Source: CALAMC01 sp964459465 (GTDB taxonomy: Bacteria > Zixibacteria > MSB-5A5 > GN15 > PGXB01). From it: DNA of 64,000 nucleotides. The position numbers and the translations under genes are program-made. The notes below the pieces were generated by a model. The model was not told where the DNA came from. It searched no databases and saw only the letters and a list, made by a program, of their open reading frames with translations. The DNA is taken from positions 30,270-94,269 of the forward strand of contig CAYWLR010000013.1 in the NCBI GenBank assembly GCA_964459465.1, given 5' to 3'. Position 1 is the first letter of the stretch, and each line of letters begins with the position of its first letter. This document shows positions 1 to 7,758 of the stretch, piece after piece.

Positions 1-71
1 ATCGACGATGATTGCGCTGGCGATAAAACTCCCGTCAGAAAAATCTAAATGACGGCGACGCCTTCCGACTA

Positions 72-1319
72 TTAGTTTTTATTCAAACAGTATTTTCTGT
101 TTTTGGGATCAGGTTTCGAGAGAAAAAGATTCATTAATTGATGACATAGGCGACAAGCGTAATTCAAAAGCGGCAGACGGCAGAAAAAATGGTAGAACCT
201 TGCCGGGAGGTAGCGGCAGAGAAGTATGACCGGAAAATCAGGGTAAATCGTCAGGTCATAAAATGATCTTGTTTTCATCCGCCAGTTGCGATTCCATGCA
301 TATTCGCTAAGGCAGTCGATTTCGTCGATTTCGCCGCTGTCGAAGGCTCTTTTTATCATTCTTTCAAACAGTTTGCTTCCCGGAGAATACGAAGAATATT
401 TTTCGTCATACCCGATTTTCAGCATAATCATTCGATGGTTGACGCGGATAGCCAGGTTGGCGGCGATGGTTCTGCCGGCGGCAGTAAGAAAATGCCATTC
501 CAGCCACCCCAGGCGGGCCAGGCGCCGTGTCAGGGTCATGTAGAATTCCAGTTGTGACGGGCATTTTGATATAGCCGAATTGTTGCGACCCTTCCAGCAT
601 GAGGCTTCAATTTCCAGAAATGTCTGCAGGTAATTCGGATCGTCGGTGTTTTCGGTTATGAATTCATAGTGCAAATCGCCGAGTTTTTTGAGTTTTCTTT
701 CCAGCCGGTTCAGGTTTCGAACAAAGCTGGCTTTAAGCGTTGCACGGTACTCTTCGAAGGACCCAGCGACTTCGATGTAGGAACCTTTGCCGTTGAAACG
801 CTGCAGGATCGGCATGTCCGGCAAGCAGTTCCGGGCCATTTTTAACATGGGCGCGGATTCCTGTAGGCGTCTTATTTTGAGGCTCGAATAGTGCGGATTG
901 AAATCATTCAAGGTTTCCAGAATCAAGGGTATGACTTCGTCTTCGAAACCCGACTTGACGAGGAAATCGACGCACGGCGTATGCCAGTTGAACGGGGTCC
1001 ATAAGCTCAAATGTTCCCGGCCCAGTATTTTTTGCACGGTGCAAATGAGAGGAAGTACTCCGACCAGACGCACGTCGCGATAAACCAAAATGCAAACCCA
1101 GTCTTGTCCACTTTCGAGCTGGTGTTCGAAAAACGACAATATCCAGGCATAAGAAAGCATCGGTTGCGCCGTTTCGAAAGCAAGGTCATTCCAGGCGGCG
1201 GCATGAGCCTCGAGTTCACCCCGGTCGCCGATTGTAAATACTCTGAATGAACCGAAAACGGCGGCGCGCGCCCGGTATTCGCTCGCTGATTTAAAAGGAC
1301 TTTTAGAGAATTGCTGCAA
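72..1319 (-). CDS. FemAB/CelD-like GNAT acyltransferase
   Basis: A 415-residue protein that resembles the BioF2/CelD-like GNAT acyltransferases (Pfam Acetyltransf_6 type) found in polysaccharide and exopolysaccharide loci. The conserved core lies at about residues 190-345. It has a basic region (NLNRLERKLKKLG), the segment TIAANLAIRVNHRMIMLKIGYD, and a late motif around GSKLFERMIKRAFDSGE followed by a W-rich end to the fold. No signal peptide or membrane segment is seen, so it is probably cytoplasmic and transfers an acyl group to a sugar or peptide precursor. The start is a TTG preceded by AGGA about 9 nt upstream; no ATG lies near the N-terminus. It has no close partner: the next gene upstream on this strand is about 250 bp away. 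The substrate cannot be read from the sequence. Confidence 0.75.
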   Translation of the reverse strand: MQQFSKSPFKSASEYRARAAVFGSFRVFTIGDRGELEAHAAAWNDLAFETAQPMLSYAWILSFFEHQLESGQDWVCILVYRDVRLVGVLPLICTVQKILGREHLSLWTPFNWHTPCVDFLVKSGFEDEVIPLILETLNDFNPHYSSLKIRRLQESAPMLKMARNCLPDMPILQRFNGKGSYIEVAGSFEEYRATLKASFVRNLNRLERKLKKLGDLHYEFITENTDDPNYLQTFLEIEASCWKGRNNSAISKCPSQLEFYMTLTRRLARLGWLEWHFLTAAGRTIAANLAIRVNHRMIMLKIGYDEKYSSYSPGSKLFERMIKRAFDSGEIDEIDCLSEYAWNRNWRMKTRSFYDLTIYPDFPVILLCRYLPARFYHFFCRLPLLNYACRLCHQLMNLFLSKPDPKNRKYCLNKN

Positions 1320-1568
1320 TCTATGTATTCCTGTTGTCCCAATCGATCGCCATTTATCATATTATCGGCGAATTCGGGCGCTTTTGCACTATTTAAAAAT
1401 AATTGGGGTTTTTAACGCGCCATCCGAAAAAAGAAGACAACTTCTGTCCCAATGATTCCTGATTTTATAATGCATAATTTCGAAAGGAATGGCAGAATGA
1501 ACATAAAGAAAATTATTTAGAAGCGGCCAATAAGAAATGCCGAAAATTGCGGCATGAATGGAATATTT
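1320..1568. other. Intergenic region, mostly featureless
   Basis: AT-rich spacer between the acyltransferase and the last receiver gene of the redox-operon cluster. I see no ORF with family resemblance. The only structured element is a small hairpin at 1537-1555. Confidence 0.5.
1537..1555 (-). terminator. Possible weak terminator after receiver gene
   Basis: A 6-bp stem ATGCCG/CGGCAT with a 7-nt loop lies just downstream of the receiver gene that stops at 1569. On the minus strand it is followed by TTCTTATT. The stem is short and the T-tract interrupted, so this is tentative. Confidence 0.35.
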
Positions 1569-1952
1569 TCAGGCCCCGATTAAATCCTTGACCTTTGTCA
1601 GCAGTTCCTCACGGTCCACCGGCTTTTCGAAATATCCGGCCGGATCGGGAAACGACTTCATGCGTTTGATGAAACCCTTCAGTTCCGAAGGGGCCGCGGT
1701 TATGATTATAACCGGGATATTTTTGGTTTTGCCGGAGTTTATCAGGTTACGGTACATTTTCACTCCTGATTCCCCGGGCATCGAGATATCCAGCGTGATC
1801 AAATCCGGTTCGTCCTTTTCGGCTTTGATAAAACCATCGTGACCGTCGTAGGCGGCAATTGTTTCATAGCCGTTTTCGCGGAAAAAAACGCCGAGTGTTT
1901 CCACCAGGTCGGGCTCATCTTCGACGATTAGAATCTTCTTTTTAATGGACAT
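1569..1952 (-). CDS. Stand-alone response regulator receiver
   Basis: A 127-residue single-domain CheY-like receiver with no output domain. The acidic pocket is in IVEDEPD (about residues 9-15), the phosphoacceptor is D55 in LITLDISMPG, the T/S is in IIITA and the conserved lysine in YFEKPVD. A clear GGAGGG ribosome site precedes the ATG. It is the last gene of a run of three receivers and one histidine kinase that follows the membrane redox operon. With no DNA-binding or enzymatic domain it probably acts by protein contact or as a phosphate sink or relay. The cognate kinase is probably the neighbouring PAS-PAS kinase (inference from position). Confidence 0.88.
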   Translation of the reverse strand: MSIKKKILIVEDEPDLVETLGVFFRENGYETIAAYDGHDGFIKAEKDEPDLITLDISMPGESGVKMYRNLINSGKTKNIPVIIITAAPSELKGFIKRMKSFPDPAGYFEKPVDREELLTKVKDLIGA

Positions 1953-1974
1953 AATCTACCCTCCACCGACGGCG

Positions 1975-2493
1975 TTATTTTTTGCCGTTGATTAATTTCT
2001 TGAGTTTCCGCAGTGTCTCCGGGTCGGCGGCGTCAATAATATTTTTCAACTCGCTTTGCAGATTGACCTGATTGGCCAGGTTTTTTTCTTCGTCTGTGGC
2101 ATCAAGTCCCAGAAGGCTTTTCACGGCGGCGACATATTTGGGCGGACTGACCGGTTTTTCGAGATATATTCCCGGCCCCGACATGGTCAGTTCTTTGAGG
2201 TCGGCTCTGCCCAGATCGTCACGGGCGTGGCCGGTGACAATCAGTACGGGGATTTTATTATACTTTTTATTTTTATTCAGGTCGTGATAGAATTTGGCAC
2301 CGGATTTTTTGGGCATGACCAGATCCAGCGATATCAAATCCGGGTGTTCTTTTTCCACTTTCTCCATGGCTTCGAAACCGTCGCAGGCGGTAATGACATT
2401 GAAACCGGCCTCCTTTAAAGCCAGCTCCAGAAACTGCCGGACATCGTCTTCATCATCGACGACCAGGATTTTCTTGTCGGCGGGTTTACTCAT
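1975..2493 (-). CDS. Receiver protein with short C-terminal helical tail
   Basis: A 172-residue protein. Residues 1-128 are a CheY-like receiver (acidic pocket DDEDD, phosphoacceptor D57 in LISLDLVMPKKSG, lysine in YLEKPVS). About 40 further residues (DEEKNLANQVNLQSELKNI to LKKLINGKK) look helical and charged and match no output domain I recognise. It lies 22 bp from the next receiver and 27 bp from the histidine kinase, so one transcript is likely. The tail could be a docking or dimerisation helix. Confidence 0.86.
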   Translation of the reverse strand: MSKPADKKILVVDDEDDVRQFLELALKEAGFNVITACDGFEAMEKVEKEHPDLISLDLVMPKKSGAKFYHDLNKNKKYNKIPVLIVTGHARDDLGRADLKELTMSGPGIYLEKPVSPPKYVAAVKSLLGLDATDEEKNLANQVNLQSELKNIIDAADPETLRKLKKLINGKK

Positions 2494-2520
2494 AGTTTTC
2501 CCATTATTTAAAGGCTGTTG

Positions 2521-4002
2521 TTATTTTTCCTCATCGCCGCCTTTGCGGCCTTCTTTATATATATAATTCAAACGCTGTCGGGGAAACTCTAATCTGAAAA
2601 GCGATCCCTTATTTTTTTGCGATTTTACCACGATTCGGCCACCGTGTTCCTGGACAAGTTTGCGGCTGGTCAAAAGACCCAGCCCCGTACCTTTACCACC
2701 TTTGGTCGTGAAAAAGGTCGTAAATATCTTTTTCTTGATATCGTAATCCATGCCCGCCCCGTTGTCGGTGACTTCGAATATCAGGGTATTTCGGTCGTCA
2801 CGGACAGTTACGACAACTTCATTGCCCTTTTGTTTAGCCATCTGGCAGGCGTCGATGGCATTGGAGACGAGATTGGTCAGGCACGTGTGGATAGCGTCGG
2901 GGTCGAGTGGCGCTTTTTTAATTTTCTGCGACAGCACCTGTTTGAGTTCAATCCCTGACTGGCGCGCAATGTCTTTGTACAAATCGACAATTTCCACGAC
3001 CAGCCGGTTGGGATCGATCATTTCCAGCTGGGGCAGACGGCCTTTTGAGAAACTCAAAAAGTCGCGCACCAATGACGTGGTTTTATTAAAATTGCGGTCC
3101 AGCATCTCGCTGCCCTTGTCGATCAGGTCGCGGTCGTCCTTTTTGAGACCGAGGCTGATCATATATTTGCCGCCTTCCAATCCCATCAAAATATTTTTAA
3201 TGCTGTGGGCCAGTCCGGCCACTGTCTGTCCGACTGCCGCCAGGCGTTCGGCGTCGATGATATCTTTTTCAAGCGCTTTCAGCCGGGTGATATCGGTCGA
3301 AATTTCGATGACGTGTGCGACGTCTCCGCCACCGCGTTTGAGGGGGGAAGTGGAGACGATATAATTAATGTCCTGACCTTTTTTATCGATGCCCGACTGC
3401 TCCGACTCATGGATTTTGCCGTCCTTGAAAGTCTTTGACGCCGGGCAGTTGGGACATTTTTTGTTGCGGCGTTTATAGACTTCATAACAATGTCTCCCCA
3501 GAACATTTCCGAAACTTTCGCGGAATTTCTCGTTGGCCCGGACGATGCGATAATCGCTGTCAATAACGGTTATATAGCAGGGGACACGGTCAAAAAGGAT
3601 GCTTACTTCCTGTTGCAGGCGGCTGGTGTCGGTCACGGGTGATGACATTTCTATGATATATTCGACGTTTTTGTTACCCGTATTATACACCGGGACGGCC
3701 CGTACCACGTTATGGGCCGGTCGGCCATTTTTGTCCACCACCACCGAATCGATGACGCGTCGCTGGCCGTCTTTAAAAATCTCGAAACTGGGACAGTCGG
3801 CGCAGGGGCCGTCCTGTTTTTTATAGACGGCATAACATTTCTTATTTCGCCAGGGGCCAAAGAAATCCTCGAAATTGCGATTGGCCGCGACAATATTGTA
3901 GTTCCGATCGACGACGGCCACCATGTGCGGGACCATTTCGAAAAACTCGGAATGAATCCGACCGGCGTCAAAAATTTGTTTGTCGGTTTTCTTTTTCGCC
4001 AT
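2521..4002 (-). CDS. PAS-PAS sensor histidine kinase with Cys-rich PAS domains
   Basis: A 493-residue soluble kinase without membrane segments, so it senses an intracellular signal. Two PAS domains (about 15-125 and 135-245) each carry the same cysteine pattern: C56 then C67-x2-C70, and C172 then C183-x2-C186, each in a CY-x2-YK...CxxCP setting. The dimerisation box follows, with H266 in GLAHSIKNILMG. The ATPase domain shows the N box (LTNLVSNAIDA), G1 (DNGAGMD) and G2 (GKGTGLGL). The duplicated cysteine motifs suggest a metal, Fe-S, heme or thiol-redox sensor, but that is inference. The gene sits between receivers, directly downstream of the redox operon. No convincing Shine-Dalgarno site precedes its ATG, so it may depend on translational coupling. 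Confidence 0.9.
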   Translation of the reverse strand: MAKKKTDKQIFDAGRIHSEFFEMVPHMVAVVDRNYNIVAANRNFEDFFGPWRNKKCYAVYKKQDGPCADCPSFEIFKDGQRRVIDSVVVDKNGRPAHNVVRAVPVYNTGNKNVEYIIEMSSPVTDTSRLQQEVSILFDRVPCYITVIDSDYRIVRANEKFRESFGNVLGRHCYEVYKRRNKKCPNCPASKTFKDGKIHESEQSGIDKKGQDINYIVSTSPLKRGGGDVAHVIEISTDITRLKALEKDIIDAERLAAVGQTVAGLAHSIKNILMGLEGGKYMISLGLKKDDRDLIDKGSEMLDRNFNKTTSLVRDFLSFSKGRLPQLEMIDPNRLVVEIVDLYKDIARQSGIELKQVLSQKIKKAPLDPDAIHTCLTNLVSNAIDACQMAKQKGNEVVVTVRDDRNTLIFEVTDNGAGMDYDIKKKIFTTFFTTKGGKGTGLGLLTSRKLVQEHGGRIVVKSQKNKGSLFRLEFPRQRLNYIYKEGRKGGDEEK

Positions 4003-4011
4003 GGCTTTTTG

Positions 4012-4422
4012 TCATTTTTTCCCGGCCAAAGCGGCCTTTATCAGTTTATTTACGGTAAGCAGAAACAAATCTACGTCAATCGGTTTTTCCAGGTAGGCTT
4101 CCGGGGGAGGAACCGTTTCGCCGGGCGCAAAGTCCTTGATATGGAATTCCTTCTGCTGGACCGCGCCGCTGATGACAATGACCGGAATATGTTTGTATTC
4201 CCGTGACTTTTTCAGCTTCAAATAAAACGACATCCCGGTTTCATGCGGCATCATGATATCCAAGCTGATCAGGTCGGGTCGGAATCGGGCAACGTGGGTC
4301 ATACCGTCAGCGGCGGCTTCGCATACGGCCGTCCGATAGCCATTGGTTTCGAGGATTGTCTGTAAATAAAGACTGACGTCGGGTTCATCCTCGATTATCA
4401 ATACTTTATGGGCTTTCCCCAT
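4012..4422 (-). CDS. Stand-alone response regulator receiver
   Basis: A single-domain receiver of 136 residues if started at the ATG at 4422. A TTG seven codons upstream would overlap the preceding gene. The ATG is preceded by GAGGAAGG about 11 nt away, inside the last codons of the NrfD-cytochrome gene, and lies only 4 nt after that gene's stop, so translation is coupled. Acidic pocket IEDEPD, phosphoacceptor D55 in LISLDIMMPHETG, lysine in YLEKPID. Known parallel: Desulfovibrio hmc operons are followed by a response-regulator gene (rrf1). The same arrangement here supports a role in controlling, or responding to, this complex. Confidence 0.87.
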   Translation of the reverse strand: MGKAHKVLIIEDEPDVSLYLQTILETNGYRTAVCEAAADGMTHVARFRPDLISLDIMMPHETGMSFYLKLKKSREYKHIPVIVISGAVQQKEFHIKDFAPGETVPPPEAYLEKPIDVDLFLLTVNKLIKAALAGKK

Positions 4423-4426
4423 TCGT

Positions 4427-6292
4427 TTATTTTCCTTCCTCAACCATGATGCCCGGCAGAACCACCCGATTGCCGTGAGCCGGTTGCCATCGGCTGTCCG
4501 GCAGAGAAGTTATGCTTTCCTCCGGAACGGGGTGGTGACAGGTCACGCATTTATCCAGCATCGGCTTGTCGGCGACAGCCGGGAGCATCCGCTTATGACA
4601 CTGAACACAGGCAATGTGCATGGCATCAACGTAGGAAGGCGCCATTGTTTGCTCAAAGGCAATCGCCGAGCCGGGCACAACCAGGTCGAGATGGCAATCC
4701 CGGCATTGCTTGGCCGATTCCCTGTTACGTTGCATGCCGGGTTGATGGCAGTTGTTACACTTGATTTTGGCCCCGGACGGTGCGGCGTGCCAATCGTGCC
4801 CAAAAATATCGCTGGCCAAATACATCCGGTTGTGACAATCGGAACAACGGCTGTTTTTATCTTTAGGCATATTCATATGGTGACACAAAACACAAGAGCT
4901 GTCACCATTATTACGGTTGATATGCCCCTGGTGGTTGAAAGCAACGCCATAGTTGTCGCGATTGCCGTCGATGAAGAGGACCTGTCCGCCGCGGGCCGGC
5001 AGAGCGGCATCCTGATTGATACCCCGGCTATAAATCCTGTCGCCAGGCATGAGGGCAAAGCCGATGGCAAAGAAAATAACAAAAGCCAGAGAATAGCGTG
5101 TCCGGGCGGCCACAGAAGGATTTCCCAGCCAGACGTGCGAGATGCCGTCGAAAACCGGTTGCGTATAGGGGTCAGCCTGGGGATCACGAGGTCGGCTGTC
5201 CCAGATATGGAATTTCTCGATAGCAAACAAAAAGGCCAGGGCCGCCGCCGAGACCACTCCCAGGCTGATGAAGACCTCCGTCCATGACGGGATATAGCTG
5301 TCGCCGGTTGTGGACAGCATGGTCAGGCCGCCGACATTGATGCGGTTGAAAACCATGCCAAAGACGACCATGAAGGAACTGATCCATTGCCATTTGCTAT
5401 GGGATCGAAGCCGGGGGGTTAACAGAATCGCCATCGGTATTATAGCGGATATTAAAAGCTCGATAATAAACAGGTTGGATTCGCGTGTCCCGGCAAAAAT
5501 CTGCCCGAACTGGCCGCGGATGATTATATCGCCCAGTTTTACGACCAGGTAAATACCCAGCACCCAGATCGCAATTTTGCCGAGTTTCTCGATCAGATGG
5601 CCCTCTGATTTACGGCGGTACAGCCAGTGAGAGAAGAGGCTTTCGAAAGAGACCATCATGAGTCCCAGCGCCACGGCCGATATGAAAAACTGCACCGGGA
5701 GAATCGGGGTGTACCACAGCGGCGGCAGTTTATACGGCATGATTAAAAAGAGCGATCCCAGCGAAGACTGATGCAGAGTTGAAAGCATGATGCCCAGCAG
5801 GACCAGCGGAAAGCGGAATTTCATAAGGAAATTGCGAATCCTGGCATAGCGGCTGAACTCTTCCAAAGGCACGGGGCTGAATTCCAATAAGAGGACGGTC
5901 GTGTAGAGCATGACACACCAGCCGACTTCGAACAGCGGTGAATGAGGATTCCAGTAGATGATCATGTGCCAGATATTCCAGGGCAGGCCCAGGTCGAACA
6001 TGAGACCACCGACCACGGCCAGATAGCCCAGAAAGGCGGTCAGGACGGCCGGGCGCACCAGTGGTTTAAATTCTTCGCGTTTGAAAATATAGAAGATGGC
6101 GGTCAGGACAAAGCCACCCGCGGCCAGCGCGACACCGCCCATGACGTCGAAGCCGATCCACAAGCCCCACGGGGTGGCGTCCGTAAGATTGGTGGTTACT
6201 CCCAGGCCAAAGATGAACCGGGTAATGCCGACGGCGGCGGCCAGACCGACAATCGACCAGAGGACGGTTTTGAATTTTTGCACTCTATCCAT
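4427..6292 (-). CDS. NrfD/DsrP-type membrane protein fused to hexaheme cytochrome c
   Basis: A 621-residue fusion. The first roughly 400 residues form an NrfD/HmcC/DsrP-like quinone-interacting membrane subunit with about ten hydrophobic helices. A last helix near residue 415 (YSLAFVIFFAIGFALMP) leads into a multiheme domain with six CxxCH sites: CVLCH, CSDCH, CNNCH, CRDCH, CVQCH and CVTCH. It also has extra histidines (FNHQGH, HDWH) suited as distal ligands. The cytochrome should face the periplasm. In Dsr and Hmc complexes the membrane subunit (DsrP/HmcC) and cytochrome (DsrJ/HmcA) are separate proteins, so this is a fusion. The start at 6292 is chosen over one 34 codons upstream because it has AGGAGGA about 9 nt before it and overlaps the ferredoxin stop by 8 nt. 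Confidence 0.88.
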   Translation of the reverse strand: MDRVQKFKTVLWSIVGLAAAVGITRFIFGLGVTTNLTDATPWGLWIGFDVMGGVALAAGGFVLTAIFYIFKREEFKPLVRPAVLTAFLGYLAVVGGLMFDLGLPWNIWHMIIYWNPHSPLFEVGWCVMLYTTVLLLEFSPVPLEEFSRYARIRNFLMKFRFPLVLLGIMLSTLHQSSLGSLFLIMPYKLPPLWYTPILPVQFFISAVALGLMMVSFESLFSHWLYRRKSEGHLIEKLGKIAIWVLGIYLVVKLGDIIIRGQFGQIFAGTRESNLFIIELLISAIIPMAILLTPRLRSHSKWQWISSFMVVFGMVFNRINVGGLTMLSTTGDSYIPSWTEVFISLGVVSAAALAFLFAIEKFHIWDSRPRDPQADPYTQPVFDGISHVWLGNPSVAARTRYSLAFVIFFAIGFALMPGDRIYSRGINQDAALPARGGQVLFIDGNRDNYGVAFNHQGHINRNNGDSSCVLCHHMNMPKDKNSRCSDCHNRMYLASDIFGHDWHAAPSGAKIKCNNCHQPGMQRNRESAKQCRDCHLDLVVPGSAIAFEQTMAPSYVDAMHIACVQCHKRMLPAVADKPMLDKCVTCHHPVPEESITSLPDSRWQPAHGNRVVLPGIMVEEGK

Positions 6293-7055
6293 GGGATGAT
6301 TCCTCCTGGTCGTCCTTGGGTTTGGCCAAATCCATACGGCGGCGAACCATCCAATTAATACCATACATGACCGCCCCCATTCCCACAAAGGCAAACGGAA
6401 CGGCTTTCATCGCCAGTCTGGTTGTCGCCGGAAGTCCGATTTTGTCCAAATTGGGCTGGTAGGCCAGAAAACCCAGGTCAACGTCGGACAGGTACAGTAC
6501 CGATGTGCCGCCGACTTCATACTCACCCCAGACTTTGTCGATGTATTTGCCGGGATTATCCTTGATCTGCTGATGGGCCAGAGCGATCAGTTCGTCGCGT
6601 TCGCCGAAAATGGTCGCCCCGGTCGGGCAGACGGCGGTGCAGGCCGGTTGCTGTCCGTCCTTTATTTTTTCGTGACAGAGGATGCACTTTCTGATATAGG
6701 GGACCGCGGAATCCCAATCATAACGGGGAATACCATAAGGACAGGCCATCATGCAGTAACGGCAGCCGAGGCATTTGTCGCTGTCATATATGACGGCTCC
6801 GGTTGCGGTAGTGTGAAGGGCTCCTACCGGGCAGGCCGAGGCGCAGGCCGGCTCAAGACAGTGACGGCATTGTTTGCGGACGAACCGGCCTTCCCGGGTC
6901 TGAATGATGGAAGTCCAGTTGACCGCCGAGAGGCCGTCGTTTTTCTGCCAGGTATGAGGCTCGTCGAGGCCCAGCTTGTTGGTCACCTTGCAGGCGGCCA
7001 CGCATTCCAGACAGCCGATGCACTTGGTGATATCGGTCAGGATAGCTTTGCTCAT
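6285..7055 (-). CDS. Four-cluster ferredoxin subunit with C-terminal membrane anchor (DsrO/HmcB-like)
   Basis: A 256-residue electron-transfer subunit of the DMSO-reductase B/HybA/DsrO type. It has four [4Fe-4S] ligand sets: CIGCLECVAACK (from C12), CRHCLEPACASACP, CLGCRYCMMACP, and the split set CILC with ACTAVCP. A hydrophobic helix near residues 215-238 (AVPFAFVGMGAVMYGINWM) followed by RRRMD would anchor it. Unlike HybA or DsrO there is no Tat signal at the N-terminus (MSKAILTDITKC), so the clusters may sit on the cytoplasmic side; this is an oddity to check. Its ATG overlaps the stop of the cytochrome b gene (ATGA). It probably passes electrons between the CCG protein/cytochrome b pair and the NrfD-cytochrome subunit. 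Confidence 0.9.
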   Translation of the reverse strand: MSKAILTDITKCIGCLECVAACKVTNKLGLDEPHTWQKNDGLSAVNWTSIIQTREGRFVRKQCRHCLEPACASACPVGALHTTATGAVIYDSDKCLGCRYCMMACPYGIPRYDWDSAVPYIRKCILCHEKIKDGQQPACTAVCPTGATIFGERDELIALAHQQIKDNPGKYIDKVWGEYEVGGTSVLYLSDVDLGFLAYQPNLDKIGLPATTRLAMKAVPFAFVGMGAVMYGINWMVRRRMDLAKPKDDQEESSHG

Positions 7056-7756
7056 ACCGGGGCTCCTTTCTTGTTGAGCGTGGTGCAGACGGCGTCATCG
7101 GTTTCCGGCGGGAATTTCCAGGCCAGAGTGCAAATCATCTGCGACAGCGGCATGAGAACGCAGTGAGCGATTTTCGTGAACGGGATGAGAATGAATATCA
7201 GCTCGGCCGCAAGGATATGCACCAGCATGAAAAACTGATAGGTGGCCGGTGCAACGGCGGTATGGGCGCAGATAAATCCGGTCACGAAGGGCACCAGTAA
7301 CAAAAGCGGCCAGAGATAATCCTGCTTTCGGCTCAAGAAACTCGACCGCGGGCTTAACAGGCGTCCCAAAAGAAGCAAGACGGCGAAGACGATGGTGCTT
7401 ACGGTCAGCCAGTAGGCAACTTCATAGGGCAAAGTCAGCCAGGCGAAGCCAAGGGCGTTTTCCCATAGTCGGACGTGAGCATAAAGAAATATCGGCACGA
7501 CCAGCAGACCGATATGAAACAATATCGAAAAAATGGAATAAAACGGCCGGTTGTTTAAAATGCGCTTGACCGGGAACAGCCATTCCAGTCCCCGTGATAT
7601 AACCAGTTTCCAGGGGATGGTTTTATCACCCGCCCGGCGCCAGGCCTGCCAGGCCGCAAATATATCCAGAAGGAAAATTCGGGCCAAACCGAGTATCAGG
7701 ACCGCCAGCGACAGGCGAAACAGCGGCCCTTTGGCAAATGATAAATATGCCTCCAT
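7052..7756 (-). CDS. NarI/DsrM/HmcE-like membrane cytochrome b subunit
   Basis: A 234-residue integral membrane protein with about five hydrophobic helices and histidines placed in them (SILFHIGLL, LYAHVRLW, ICAHTAV, MLVHILAAE, TKIAHCVL) that suit two b hemes. This is the pattern of NarI-like subunits DsrM, HmcE and TmcC, which exchange electrons with the quinone pool. It starts 3 nt after the stop of the CCG-domain gene, its usual partner in DsrMK and TmcBC modules, and its stop overlaps the ferredoxin start. Assignment rests on topology, histidines and neighbours; a more exact subfamily call needs a profile search. Confidence 0.85.
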   Translation of the reverse strand: MEAYLSFAKGPLFRLSLAVLILGLARIFLLDIFAAWQAWRRAGDKTIPWKLVISRGLEWLFPVKRILNNRPFYSIFSILFHIGLLVVPIFLYAHVRLWENALGFAWLTLPYEVAYWLTVSTIVFAVLLLLGRLLSPRSSFLSRKQDYLWPLLLLVPFVTGFICAHTAVAPATYQFFMLVHILAAELIFILIPFTKIAHCVLMPLSQMICTLAWKFPPETDDAVCTTLNKKGAPV

Positions 7757-7758
7757 TT

